Positions 1-5,914 of a stretch of 8,490 nt of DNA are shown in pieces. Each line of letters starts with the position of its first letter. Position 1 is the stretch's first letter. The translations under genes and the position numbers were made by a program. The stretch is taken from NCBI GenBank assembly GCA_002727235.1, contig PBWL01000010.1, positions 1 to 8,490 on the forward strand, given 5' to 3'. Below the pieces are notes generated by a model. It made no database searches. It was given only the letters and a program-made list of their open reading frames with translations, and was not told the origin of the DNA. The stretch is from Acidimicrobiaceae bacterium. GTDB lineage: Bacteria > Actinomycetota > Acidimicrobiia > Acidimicrobiales > Ilumatobacteraceae.

Positions 1-63
1 CACCGGCACAGTCGAAGTCGTCACCGGCACAGTCGAAGTCGTCACCGGCACAGTCGAAGTCGT
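1..63 (-). repeat. Three tandem 21-bp units encoding TTSTVPV
   Basis: Three identical, adjacent 21-bp copies fill positions 1-63 and run to the window edge, so more copies may follow. They are in frame with the minus-strand lipoprotein and encode the heptad TTSTVPV. Perfect nucleotide identity suggests recent expansion by slippage or recombination. Thr/Pro-rich repeats of this kind usually form extended spacers or wall-spanning stalks. Confidence 0.95.
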
Positions 64-1515
64 TCCCTCGGAGGCACCAACCTCCCCGTCTGTCAGACCA
101 TTCACGGGTGGAGACAGAAAGGAACTCACGCCGATTGCAGCAATTGGCAGAGCTGACTGCGGGATCGTCGTAACTGGTCGCAGTATCAAACGATCCTGAT
201 CGGTAGACGGTCCAAGTGACAGTTGCGCGTCGTTCGATTCGAGACCGGCGAACCCAAAAGAGACTGGCTCGTCCCGTGAGGCAGGAAGGATCTGCAACTG
301 ATTCTCGCTGAGACTGACTCGTTGAAGATCTCCATCGAAAATTATTCGCCCGAGAGGCGTTGTCGAAACGTGCGAAGCCACTGTTCCGCTGACTGCTACG
401 TCAAGAGTCGAATTGTTGCTGACCTTGAGTTCGGAGTCCCCAGCGATGCTGAACCTGGCCGACCTGTTCGGCATTGTCAAAGAGATCGAGGTTTCTTCGC
501 GAGCTCGACCGGTGTTGGTGTTCACGACAAAGTCCTCCCCAACCGGAAGACGAAGAATCGTCGTGGTCTTACCGAAGCTGCCACGAATGATGGTTGTAAC
601 AAGACTTGAATCAGTGCTCGCTGCGTTGAATACCGCACCATCTTCGGTCTTAAGTTCCCACGAATCTCCTCGAGCAGTGATTGTGACCGTCATCGAGTTT
701 CCTGCAACCAGTAACGGCTCTCCTGACTGCGATCTGTCGGCAATCGTCAGAAAATCGATTCCTTTGGCCGACCCAAACCATGGATCTGGATCATTGTTCT
801 CGTCTTCGGAGAAGAAGGAGTAACGCCAGGAATTCTTGCCGAGGTTGATGATGAGTTGACGCTCTTGTAGTGGCCAATTTGGGTCAATCACTGTGATGGT
901 CCACACATCTTCTGAGACTCGTTCGGACCTCACTGCGAGAACTGTGTGACCGCCATACGTTGTGTACAAGCCGATGGTCACCGGTCGGCCTTCTTGAAGC
1001 TCTGCGTTGACATCATTGATCAATTGCGCAAGCGACAACTGTCGGTTGTTCAGCGACGTGAACGCTACCGAGTTGACATATTGAGTCGCTTGCAAGCGCA
1101 GCAACGTGCGTTCCATCTGCTTGTCAAGAACTAGCGATGCTGTATTTGGCGCCAACGCTTCGACGTGCCGCCCCGCCATCAGAAGCGCTATTCCTTCACA
1201 CACCCCACCTGCCGATGCCTCCGAAATGACGTCGAGCCATTCTCGTGCCTCAGGGACTGGAGTGCAGTCACCTGATGTGGACCCGCAAATTGCGGCTCTG
1301 CCGAATAAGGCGATTCCATCAAGAACATCTAGTCGCGCGGCTGGCGAGTGATTTTCAAACGTCACACCGTCGATCTCGGCCTCAAATCCCGTCGAGAGAA
1401 CCTCCATAGAGGCTCCGGAGGGAGTTTCGGAGTTGAATGACTGTCCATCGAGTTCTCCTCCACACCCGGAAGTGGAGGTGAGTGCGAACAAAATCAACAG
1501 ACAGGTAGCCCTCAT
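1..1515 (-). CDS. Secreted lipoprotein with papain/C39-like cysteine peptidase fold (C-terminus outside window)
   Basis: The frame is open without a stop from the ATG at 1515 to position 1 (505 codons), so the C-terminus lies beyond the window. The N-terminus is a short lipoprotein signal, with a hydrophobic core (residues 5-12) and the lipobox TSGC, giving lipidated Cys18. Residues about 35-240 show a papain-like order: Cys106 in GGVCEG, His190 in GGHTVLAV and Asp211 in DPNWP. I recognise this Cys/His/Asp-Pro-Asn spacing from C39-like or papain-like secreted proteins; cysteine peptidase or transferase activity is inferred. Cys77 and Cys84 could form a disulfide. Residues about 245-460 look beta-rich and unassigned. 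The tail is a Thr/Pro repeat (TTSTVPV three times). An in-frame ATG at 1572 would add 19 residues, but it puts charged and polar residues before the signal, so 1515 is preferred. No clear Shine-Dalgarno is seen. The gene is divergent from the SGNH lipoprotein. Confidence 0.85.
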   Translation of the reverse strand, partial: MRATCLLILFALTSTSGCGGELDGQSFNSETPSGASMEVLSTGFEAEIDGVTFENHSPAARLDVLDGIALFGRAAICGSTSGDCTPVPEAREWLDVISEASAGGVCEGIALLMAGRHVEALAPNTASLVLDKQMERTLLRLQATQYVNSVAFTSLNNRQLSLAQLINDVNAELQEGRPVTIGLYTTYGGHTVLAVRSERVSEDVWTITVIDPNWPLQERQLIINLGKNSWRYSFFSEDENNDPDPWFGSAKGIDFLTIADRSQSGEPLLVAGNSMTVTITARGDSWELKTEDGAVFNAASTDSSLVTTIIRGSFGKTTTILRLPVGEDFVVNTNTGRAREETSISLTMPNRSARFSIAGDSELKVSNNSTLDVAVSGTVASHVSTTPLGRIIFDGDLQRVSLSENQLQILPASRDEPVSFGFAGLESNDAQLSLGPSTDQDRLILRPVTTIPQSALPIAAIGVSSFLSPPVNGLTDGEVGASEGTTSTVPVTTSTVPVTTSTVPV

Positions 1516-1637
1516 TGTCCATCCATTTTCGCTGGAGCTACCTCGGCTCCGACTTATCAGTGTCAATCCCATGATGCATTTATCTGATCACAAACTTTCG
1601 AACTGAAGCAGCGGTGGAGAATGCTAGAAAGGAGAGC
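1516..1637. promoter_or_regulatory. Divergent intergenic region with promoters for both lipoprotein genes
   Basis: This 122-bp gap separates two divergently transcribed lipoprotein genes, so it should hold both promoters. A perfect TTGACA lies on the minus strand at 1566-1561, but no convincing -10 hexamer follows at 16-19 bp (AGGTAG at 17 bp), so the promoter is tentative. A small hairpin (GGAGC / GCTCC, 7-nt loop, about 1534-1550) would fall in the leader of the minus-strand gene. On the plus strand, GGAG at 1631-1634 precedes the ATG at 1638 and decides that start. Confidence 0.35.
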
Positions 1638-3734
1638 ATGGGGGGCAAAAAATTTGTGGCTTTCGGGCTTGTTTTTTCTATCGGCGTGGTTTCGGCCTGC
1701 GGGTCAAATGGTGTTGATGACCGAAACTTGAGTTTCTCTAAAACAACCACCACGGTCAAGTACAGCAAACCGACCACCACGCTGGCACTTAAGCCAGTCG
1801 GGTCATCGTCAGAGTCGGGAGAAAAACCTGAATCTGACGTTGGTGGTCAAAGTTCCATCGATCCCGCTTCGTTCGGCAACGGACCCGGCCTCCCCACCGG
1901 AGGATCAGCTGGAACAGCAAGTCTCTGGGACTGTTTTGACGCAATACTCAGTGATTCCACGGCAAAGAGCGCCTCAGACTCAACGGTCTCTCACGTGACA
2001 ACTCTGGTCACCATGTACTCCGAGGCGAACAACGGCATCATCGACTGCTCAGACGGTGGCCGCTTATGGGAAGACATCATGGACTGGGTCACGAAGTTAA
2101 TCGCTGTGAAAATTCCCCCAGTTGAGTTGGTTCACCGATCTTTCGCCCCGTACGTATGGGAAGCGGAAGGCAAAGTCGTGTGGCTCGAAGACACAGTAAG
2201 AGTAAGCCTCCCCGCGCCCGGAAACGGAGAGATTTATGCATATGACATCGACGAAGGTACCGGGGTTGGGACGCCGTGGATCTTGGATCACATCGAATAC
2301 CGGGTTCGCCCGTGCACGGAACCTCGATTTAGTGAATTCGCTAGGGCTGATGGGCTGTCCTTTGGTTACGAATACTCAGTCAGGGAACGCAATTATCGAG
2401 ACAATGACCCCACTGCTTGCTTCGATGCCGAAACGATCTCCTACGGCGTGCACCTCGACGGATCACCCTCGGCGTACACAAAGACTTCAGGCCCCGAACG
2501 CTTTGTTTTAAAAAACCTCGAAAAAGAGGACCAATTCATCGTCGTTGGATTTGGTGACTCGTATGGCTCCGGAGAAGGCAACCCTGCATCAGGCACCGAC
2601 TGGGACGACCGACCATTCTTCGCATCTGACGAGAACACAATGGCTAATCCTGAATCACTCTTCTGGCCAGAAGGCGACCTAGCAGAGTTTGGCGTCAACA
2701 CCGCTGCACATGACCAATGCCACCGGTCAAGCGAATCGGGCCTCGGAAAGGCAATTGCGATGCTTGGCAGCGAGTACCAGGGCGACATTTTGTTCGGACA
2801 TTTCGCGTGTAGCGGAGCCATCTCTTTCAACATTTGGGCGGCCGAGTACACCCCAGACTTTTGGGGATTCGAGCAAACTCAGGATCGGCAGATCGATCAA
2901 GCTCTCGACTGGCTAAGCCAGCGAGATGCTTCACCGGGAGAGGTTGATGCAGTCGTAGTTTCTATCGGCGGCAATGACGTCGGATTCTCCGACGTCATCT
3001 ACGACTGTTTCATCGAAGCCGGGGACTGCAATGACGAAGACGACACTCGGGCATTGCGACGATTAATTGATACCGACCTCCCAAATCGAGTTCAACTGGT
3101 CGCCGAGGTTGTGGCCCAAGTATTTCCGAATGCTGAAATTTTCTTCACGTCGTATACCGATGGAATCAGCGTTAGCCGAAGGAATTCATTGGACCTAGAC
3201 GACGATGGTGCGTGTTCGTACGATGACGACCCGTGGTTTGGAAGGGTTGAATGGGATTCTGACGAATTTTGGGACGTTCGCGATGACGACGCCAGGTGGA
3301 TCATCGGCTTCTTGGAGGATCTGAATCGCCAACTTGCCTGGCAAGCACGCTTTTCCGGATTAGATGCGTATCCAAGTATCAGGGAAAACATTAATGACCA
3401 GTACCAGAACAGTGCTTGGATGAATCGTCGGATACTCAATTTGTACCCGGGCATCAATATCGATAACGGTGGTTGGGCCCAGGGTCGAGTCCACATCATT
3501 AGCGCTCAATTCGATGAGTTCCGCAACAACGGGTTCTGCGCCGGACCCAGCCGAAGGAACATCATGTTCAATTCTGAGGCAGGAGACCGCCAAGGTCTCG
3601 ATCAGGCCTTTTTCTGGTCATCCGGAGGCTGGCATCCAAATGACTATGGCTACGAGTTGTACGGAGATGCAATCGCAGCAGCCCTAATAGAGGCATTCCC
3701 AGAAAGAACAAGGAACCTTGGGGAACCAAGATGA
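1638..3734 (+). CDS. SGNH/GDSL-family hydrolase, lipoprotein
   Basis: The product has 698 residues from the ATG at 1638, preceded by AAAGGAG (spacing is short). A GTG at 1614 in the same frame is rejected because it would precede the signal with polar residues. The lipobox VSAC gives lipidated Cys21. A Thr/Ser/Pro/Gly-rich linker (about 22-100) is followed by an unassigned domain (about 100-290). The C-terminal SGNH domain (about 298-698) shows block I GDSYGSGEG with Ser308 as nucleophile, block III GGND (444-447) and block V WHPND with His666. CHRS at 361-364 and ACSGA around Cys391 match actinobacterial SGNH esterases of the Streptomyces scabies type, which act on ester bonds outside the cell; the substrate here is unknown. 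The residue three before His666 is Gly, not Asp, so a Ser-His dyad is possible. Residues 519-530 (DLDDDGACSYDD) resemble an EF-hand calcium loop. The stop codon lies inside a 25-bp direct repeat. Confidence 0.93.
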   Translation: MGGKKFVAFGLVFSIGVVSACGSNGVDDRNLSFSKTTTTVKYSKPTTTLALKPVGSSSESGEKPESDVGGQSSIDPASFGNGPGLPTGGSAGTASLWDCFDAILSDSTAKSASDSTVSHVTTLVTMYSEANNGIIDCSDGGRLWEDIMDWVTKLIAVKIPPVELVHRSFAPYVWEAEGKVVWLEDTVRVSLPAPGNGEIYAYDIDEGTGVGTPWILDHIEYRVRPCTEPRFSEFARADGLSFGYEYSVRERNYRDNDPTACFDAETISYGVHLDGSPSAYTKTSGPERFVLKNLEKEDQFIVVGFGDSYGSGEGNPASGTDWDDRPFFASDENTMANPESLFWPEGDLAEFGVNTAAHDQCHRSSESGLGKAIAMLGSEYQGDILFGHFACSGAISFNIWAAEYTPDFWGFEQTQDRQIDQALDWLSQRDASPGEVDAVVVSIGGNDVGFSDVIYDCFIEAGDCNDEDDTRALRRLIDTDLPNRVQLVAEVVAQVFPNAEIFFTSYTDGISVSRRNSLDLDDDGACSYDDDPWFGRVEWDSDEFWDVRDDDARWIIGFLEDLNRQLAWQARFSGLDAYPSIRENINDQYQNSAWMNRRILNLYPGINIDNGGWAQGRVHIISAQFDEFRNNGFCAGPSRRNIMFNSEAGDRQGLDQAFFWSSGGWHPNDYGYELYGDAIAAALIEAFPERTRNLGEPR

Positions 3735-3743
3735 GCAGGTAAG
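3719..3743. repeat. 25-bp perfect direct repeat, copy 1
   Basis: A 25-bp sequence beginning TGGGGAACCA and ending GCAGGTAAG occurs here and again at 4498-4522 with no mismatch. This copy contains the last codons and the TGA stop of the SGNH gene. With the T at 3718 and C at 3717 it can fold as CTTGG-GGAA-CCAAG, a GNRA-type tetraloop hairpin. No further copy is seen in the window. Chance is not a reasonable explanation for 25 identical bases at this distance. An attachment-site-like core or a duplication scar are the main options. Confidence 0.9.
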
Positions 3744-3748
3744 AAATA

Positions 3749-3774
3749 TTTCCTAATCCGACCTAAATAGGAAA
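3749..3774 (+). terminator. Hairpin downstream of the SGNH gene, possible weak terminator
   Basis: TTTCCTA at 3749-3755 pairs perfectly with TAGGAAA at 3768-3774 across a 12-nt loop. It starts 14 nt after the SGNH stop codon. No T-run follows, so it may serve as an mRNA 3'-end stabiliser or a weak terminator rather than a canonical one. Confidence 0.3.
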
Positions 3775-3865
3775 GCCACGCTCCAGAAGCCGTTGTATTC
3801 GTCAACTTTCCGACTAGTCATGTCTACCATTGCCTACTAGATAGTCCCCCCAAAGGAGTGGAACG

Positions 3866-4033
3866 ATGACGGACGAACAGTCTCAGAACTTGTCAGTCTC
3901 AGAGCATCAACTTCAGCAGACGAAGCGAGTCATTTACAAGGTTCGGACTCTGAAACGAGTCCTGCTCGTCTGGCCGACCATCGCAATAATCACCTTTGCT
4001 GTACTGGCGATCGTGAAACTGTATGCCAAGTAG
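3866..4033 (+). CDS. Small single-span membrane protein, 55 aa
   Basis: The gene encodes 55 residues, starting MTDEQSQNLSVSEHQ and ending KLYAK. A strong Shine-Dalgarno AAAGGAG (3852-3858) lies 7 nt before the ATG, which is the main reason to call it real. Residues 1-20 are polar, residues 21-31 are basic (several Lys/Arg), and residues about 33-50 form one hydrophobic helix. By the positive-inside rule the N-terminus should be cytoplasmic. I recognise no family. It sits inside the 779-bp segment bounded by the 25-bp direct repeat, 131 bp after the SGNH stop, so it may have its own promoter. No good promoter match was found: TTGTAT at 3793 with TAGTCA at 3815 is only a weak candidate. A role as an accessory or regulatory micro-protein for the neighbouring envelope enzymes would be guesswork. 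Confidence 0.7.
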   Translation: MTDEQSQNLSVSEHQLQQTKRVIYKVRTLKRVLLVWPTIAIITFAVLAIVKLYAK

Positions 4034-4183
4034 ACGCAACAGAGGTGCGAGCTCCATCCATCGGAAGGAAAACGACGGTCAGATCCAAAACTGACGGGAA
4101 CGCAGTAAACGCCAGATGGCGACTAGCACGCTTCTCCTCAAACGCCAGCCTTAAAAGAGACGAGGAGATGTGAAAACGCTTTG

Positions 4184-4384
4184 CTACTCAGAAGCTTGAT
4201 TCTCGGCTGCCTTTTTCTTTCTCCTCTGAAGGTAGGAGGCGAAGACGGCGCCAATAATTCCATAAAGCATTAACTGCCAAAAGGTTCCCATATGAACCAC
4301 GCTACCCAAAACGAAGAAAGAGGAAGAGAACAGTTGACAACCATTGAACGGGATATGGAGACCGCTTCTGGGTTGGGGCGACAA
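4184..4384 (-). CDS. Putative small membrane protein, 66 aa
   Basis: The longest form starts at a TTG (4384) preceded by GGAG at 4395-4392 with 7-nt spacing, giving 66 residues. An ATG at 4291 would give a 35-residue form without a visible Shine-Dalgarno. The sequence has one clear hydrophobic helix (WQLMLYGIIGAVFASYL, about residues 36-52), possibly a weaker one before it (about 18-30), and then a strongly basic tail (RRKKK) followed by a polar end. This is the composition of a true small membrane protein rather than random translation, but nothing homologous is recognised. It is convergent with the 55-aa membrane protein and lies in the same repeat-bounded segment. It could still be a chance open frame. 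Confidence 0.4.
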   Translation of the reverse strand: MSPQPRSGLHIPFNGCQLFSSSFFVLGSVVHMGTFWQLMLYGIIGAVFASYLQRRKKKAAENQASE

Positions 4385-4497
4385 GAGCCCACTCCAAAAA
4401 AGAAACGGGGTCTTTAATAAGGGATCACTGTGGATCTACACGCCTTAGCCTCATCCGCCAGGCCAAGTTAGCCAAAGACACTCGGGCAGTCCCCACC

Positions 4498-4522
4498 TGG
4501 GGAACCAAGATGAGCAGGTAAG
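4498..4522. repeat. 25-bp perfect direct repeat, copy 2
   Basis: This is the second exact copy of the 25-bp sequence at 3719-3743; the distance from copy start to copy start is 779 bp. Here it is non-coding. Identity ends abruptly on both sides (preceding base C here versus T, following base G here versus A). The sequence upstream shows no relict of the SGNH C-terminus, and a stop lies in the matching frame nearby. This argues against a plain gene-end duplication. Confidence 0.9.
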
Positions 4523-4608
4523 GATGAGGACTGAGTCCCCGGTCGAACGCCTGTTTCCCTCCATAGACACTTGATGGGTTGTGCCTGTAGCCTCAGGCCG
4601 CCTAGAAG

Positions 4609-4637
4609 CCCCCTTCCATTTTTTGGGAGGGGGTTTT
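4609..4637 (+). terminator. Strong intrinsic terminator
   Basis: CCCCCTTCC (4609-4617) pairs with GGGAGGGGG (4625-4633) as a 9-bp stem with one G-U pair and a 7-nt loop, followed by TTTT at 4634-4637. This is canonical for plus-strand transcription. It also lies 12 nt after the TAG of the minus-strand LPATG gene, so the stem could act as a bidirectional barrier, although the minus strand lacks a U-run after it. Confidence 0.75.
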
Positions 4638-4645
4638 GCGTTGTC

Positions 4646-5509
4646 CTAAGCGTGACCTCGAGGTCGATGACGAGCGGACAACGCGAGAAGACCACCACCT
4701 GTCAGCAGCAGCAACACATAGATAACTAATCCGTTAGATGAGCCCGTGGCCGGAAGTTCAGTCGTTTGAGGCGTGCCTTCTGAAACTGCAATTTCCATCG
4801 GTTCCCCAATATGGCAGTCGCCCGTAGGACCGCAAGCGTAAATGTGGAAGAACCACGTTCCGTCCCCTACCTCCTCGTAGTCAACCGTGTAAGAGGTCGA
4901 AGTAATTTGTGCCGTCCCACCATCTACGCCCGTCGGATTATTTCCCCAAACGATCCTGTAATACGCAGGATCGATAAAGCCGTCGCTAGAGGCATCCCAA
5001 CTAAACGTGAGGTCTCCAGTAGCGTCATCCCGCTCGTAAGCCTGATTATCAACTACGTCGGGCATGTTGATGATCTCTACAGAGACAAAGTCTGTCTCAT
5101 TTGAGTACACACCTTCCGTGTCATTATCCGAACGGACCGTAACGCTGAACCAACCATGTACCACGCCGTTGTCCTCAATAACATCAGCTGTGAGCGTGTA
5201 CTCGGTGTCGAGAGCACCTGCGTCTCCGACGTTGCCAGTGGTAACCCCGTGGTCCATCACAATTTCAGCCGGGTCGGTGCCGACATCGTCTAACGCGAAG
5301 GAGATTGCGTAACGCTCTGGATCAACGGTCCCACCGGTGGGGGCATCCCAATCGACCTTCACCGTGCCGTTGTAGTGGTCAACGGTTACCGTCACGTTTG
5401 TTGGTTCGCCTATCGAGGGAGCGCCTTGGGCCATCGACGTCGATGCGGTGGCGATCATCGCTCCGCCCGCCACTACTGAAAGCGCACACAATTTTCTGAA
5501 GGCGAACAT
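4646..5509 (-). CDS. Sortase-anchored surface protein with two fibronectin-III-like domains (LPATG)
   Basis: The 287-residue product has a Sec signal peptide (basic FRK near the start, hydrophobic core about 8-24, AXA-like site SMA before Gln28). Two related beta-sandwich domains follow, at about 34-147 and 150-244. Each holds a matching strand motif (VKVDWDAPTGGTVDPERY against LTFSWDASSDGFIDPAYY), which marks an internal duplication and fits the fibronectin type III fold. Cys226 and Cys232 may form a small disulfide loop. The C-terminus is a full sortase signal: LPATG at 252-256, a hydrophobic helix (about 260-278) and a basic tail (RHRPRGHA). After cleavage by a sortase the protein would be joined to the cell wall; no sortase gene is in the window. 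The upstream GGAG touches the ATG directly, so initiation is not by a standard Shine-Dalgarno. A role in adhesion or as a passive wall spacer is inferred. Confidence 0.9.
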   Translation of the reverse strand: MFAFRKLCALSVVAGGAMIATASTSMAQGAPSIGEPTNVTVTVDHYNGTVKVDWDAPTGGTVDPERYAISFALDDVGTDPAEIVMDHGVTTGNVGDAGALDTEYTLTADVIEDNGVVHGWFSVTVRSDNDTEGVYSNETDFVSVEIINMPDVVDNQAYERDDATGDLTFSWDASSDGFIDPAYYRIVWGNNPTGVDGGTAQITSTSYTVDYEEVGDGTWFFHIYACGPTGDCHIGEPMEIAVSEGTPQTTELPATGSSNGLVIYVLLLLTGGGLLALSARHRPRGHA

Positions 5510-5913
5510 CTCCGAACAGTAGTTCCAGCGTGTTTCTCAAAAGTTACCGGTGTACAAAAAGTCAGTTACGCCGCCCAAGACCCTGCAAAACCAACGGTTT
5601 GCGCCAATTCCAGGTATTCCCCCCTCCAAAATCGCTGCGCCATCTATCAACTTCTGGACCTCGAAGAATCACCGCGATGTAAGGCGAACAGAGCCATCGA
5701 TTGCGAGAAAGGAAAATAGGCAAATGAGTTTCTCGAAACCATTGTTCAGTTGCTGTTATTCCAGCGCCACGTGAGTGCGTCGGGGTGGGGGGTATTTGCG
5801 AGGTTTGAGAGATCCCTTTGGGTGATGCCGAGGTCGTTGAGGGTGGGACTTTCGGTAGTTGCCAAAATCCGGTGATTGGTGGGGTGGATTACACCCCCCA
5901 TCAATTGGGGGTG
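5510..5913. other. Intergenic stretch with hairpin and an in-frame open extension
   Basis: This gap of about 400 bp lies between two minus-strand surface-protein genes. The left part (5510-5745) should hold the promoter of the LPATG gene. A TAACTT on the minus strand at about 5550 could be a -10 box but has no good -35 partner. The right part holds a hairpin and an open frame (described separately). A plus-strand frame at 5550-5774 has no Shine-Dalgarno and no protein-like composition and is not called. Confidence 0.4.
5746..5913 (-). pseudogene. Open in-frame extension beyond the lipoprotein stop (55 codons), possible gene remnant
   Basis: Directly after the UGA of the repeat lipoprotein, the same frame stays open for 55 codons to a TGA at 5748-5746. 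An internal ATG at 5901 would give 51 residues but has no Shine-Dalgarno. The part LNDLGITQRDLSNLAN loosely resembles the short DUF1127-type motif (LxDIGLxRxDI) seen in small bacterial proteins; that match is by eye and weak. Options are a fragment of a decayed small gene, a rare read-through extension, or a chance open frame; 55 open codons are not improbable in this base composition. Confidence 0.2.
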
Positions 5914-5914
5914 T
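5891..5914 (-). terminator. Hairpin overlapping the stop of the repeat lipoprotein gene
   Basis: ACACCCCC (5891-5898) and GGGGGTGT (5907-5914) form a perfect 8-bp stem with an 8-nt loop. The stem touches the first base read of the 3' flank of the TGA at 5916-5914. No U-run follows on either strand, so it is a non-canonical terminator or an mRNA-end stabiliser. Its position straight after UGA-C could also affect termination of translation. Confidence 0.45.

Larger units (their letters stand above)
4385..4645. other. Intergenic region with repeat copy 2 and a terminator; possible plus-strand small RNA
   Basis: No credible protein gene is seen here on either strand; the minus-strand frame 4468-4698 just reads across the terminator and into the neighbouring gene. 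The stretch contains the second 25-bp repeat, a small perfect palindrome GGACTGAGTCC (about 4528-4538), a GCCTG / CAGGC hairpin (about 4582-4597), and a strong plus-strand terminator. The nearest upstream plus-strand gene ends at 4033. A terminator this far downstream, after structured non-coding sequence, would fit an independent small RNA of up to about 200 nt. No known RNA family (RNase P, tmRNA, SRP, 6S or a common riboswitch) was recognised, and no convincing promoter was found. The terminator might serve the convergent minus-strand gene instead. Confidence 0.25.

Noticed and set aside
1..63. CRISPR array
   Set aside because: The units are adjacent without spacers and are in frame with a protein linker.
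413..823. Plus-strand frames of 136 aa and others at 322-1351
   Set aside because: They lie opposite the continuous minus-strand lipoprotein frame, have no ribosome site, and show no domain-like composition.
2441..3593. Minus-strand frames inside the SGNH gene
   Set aside because: They are antisense shadows; the plus strand carries the catalytic motifs.
4498..4600. c-di-AMP (ydaO) riboswitch, because of the GGGGAACC motif
   Set aside because: The other hallmark segments, such as GGGGUGAAU and CGUCAGCUAACC, are absent, and the same 25 bp also occurs in coding sequence.
4468..4698. Minus-strand 76-aa frame
   Set aside because: It runs through the terminator hairpin and into the end of the LPATG gene, with no start signal.
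5550..5774. Plus-strand 74-aa frame, or a 16-aa leader peptide from the ATG at 5724
   Set aside because: The composition is not protein-like for the longer frame; the short one has a GAAAGGA upstream but no gene follows on the plus strand.
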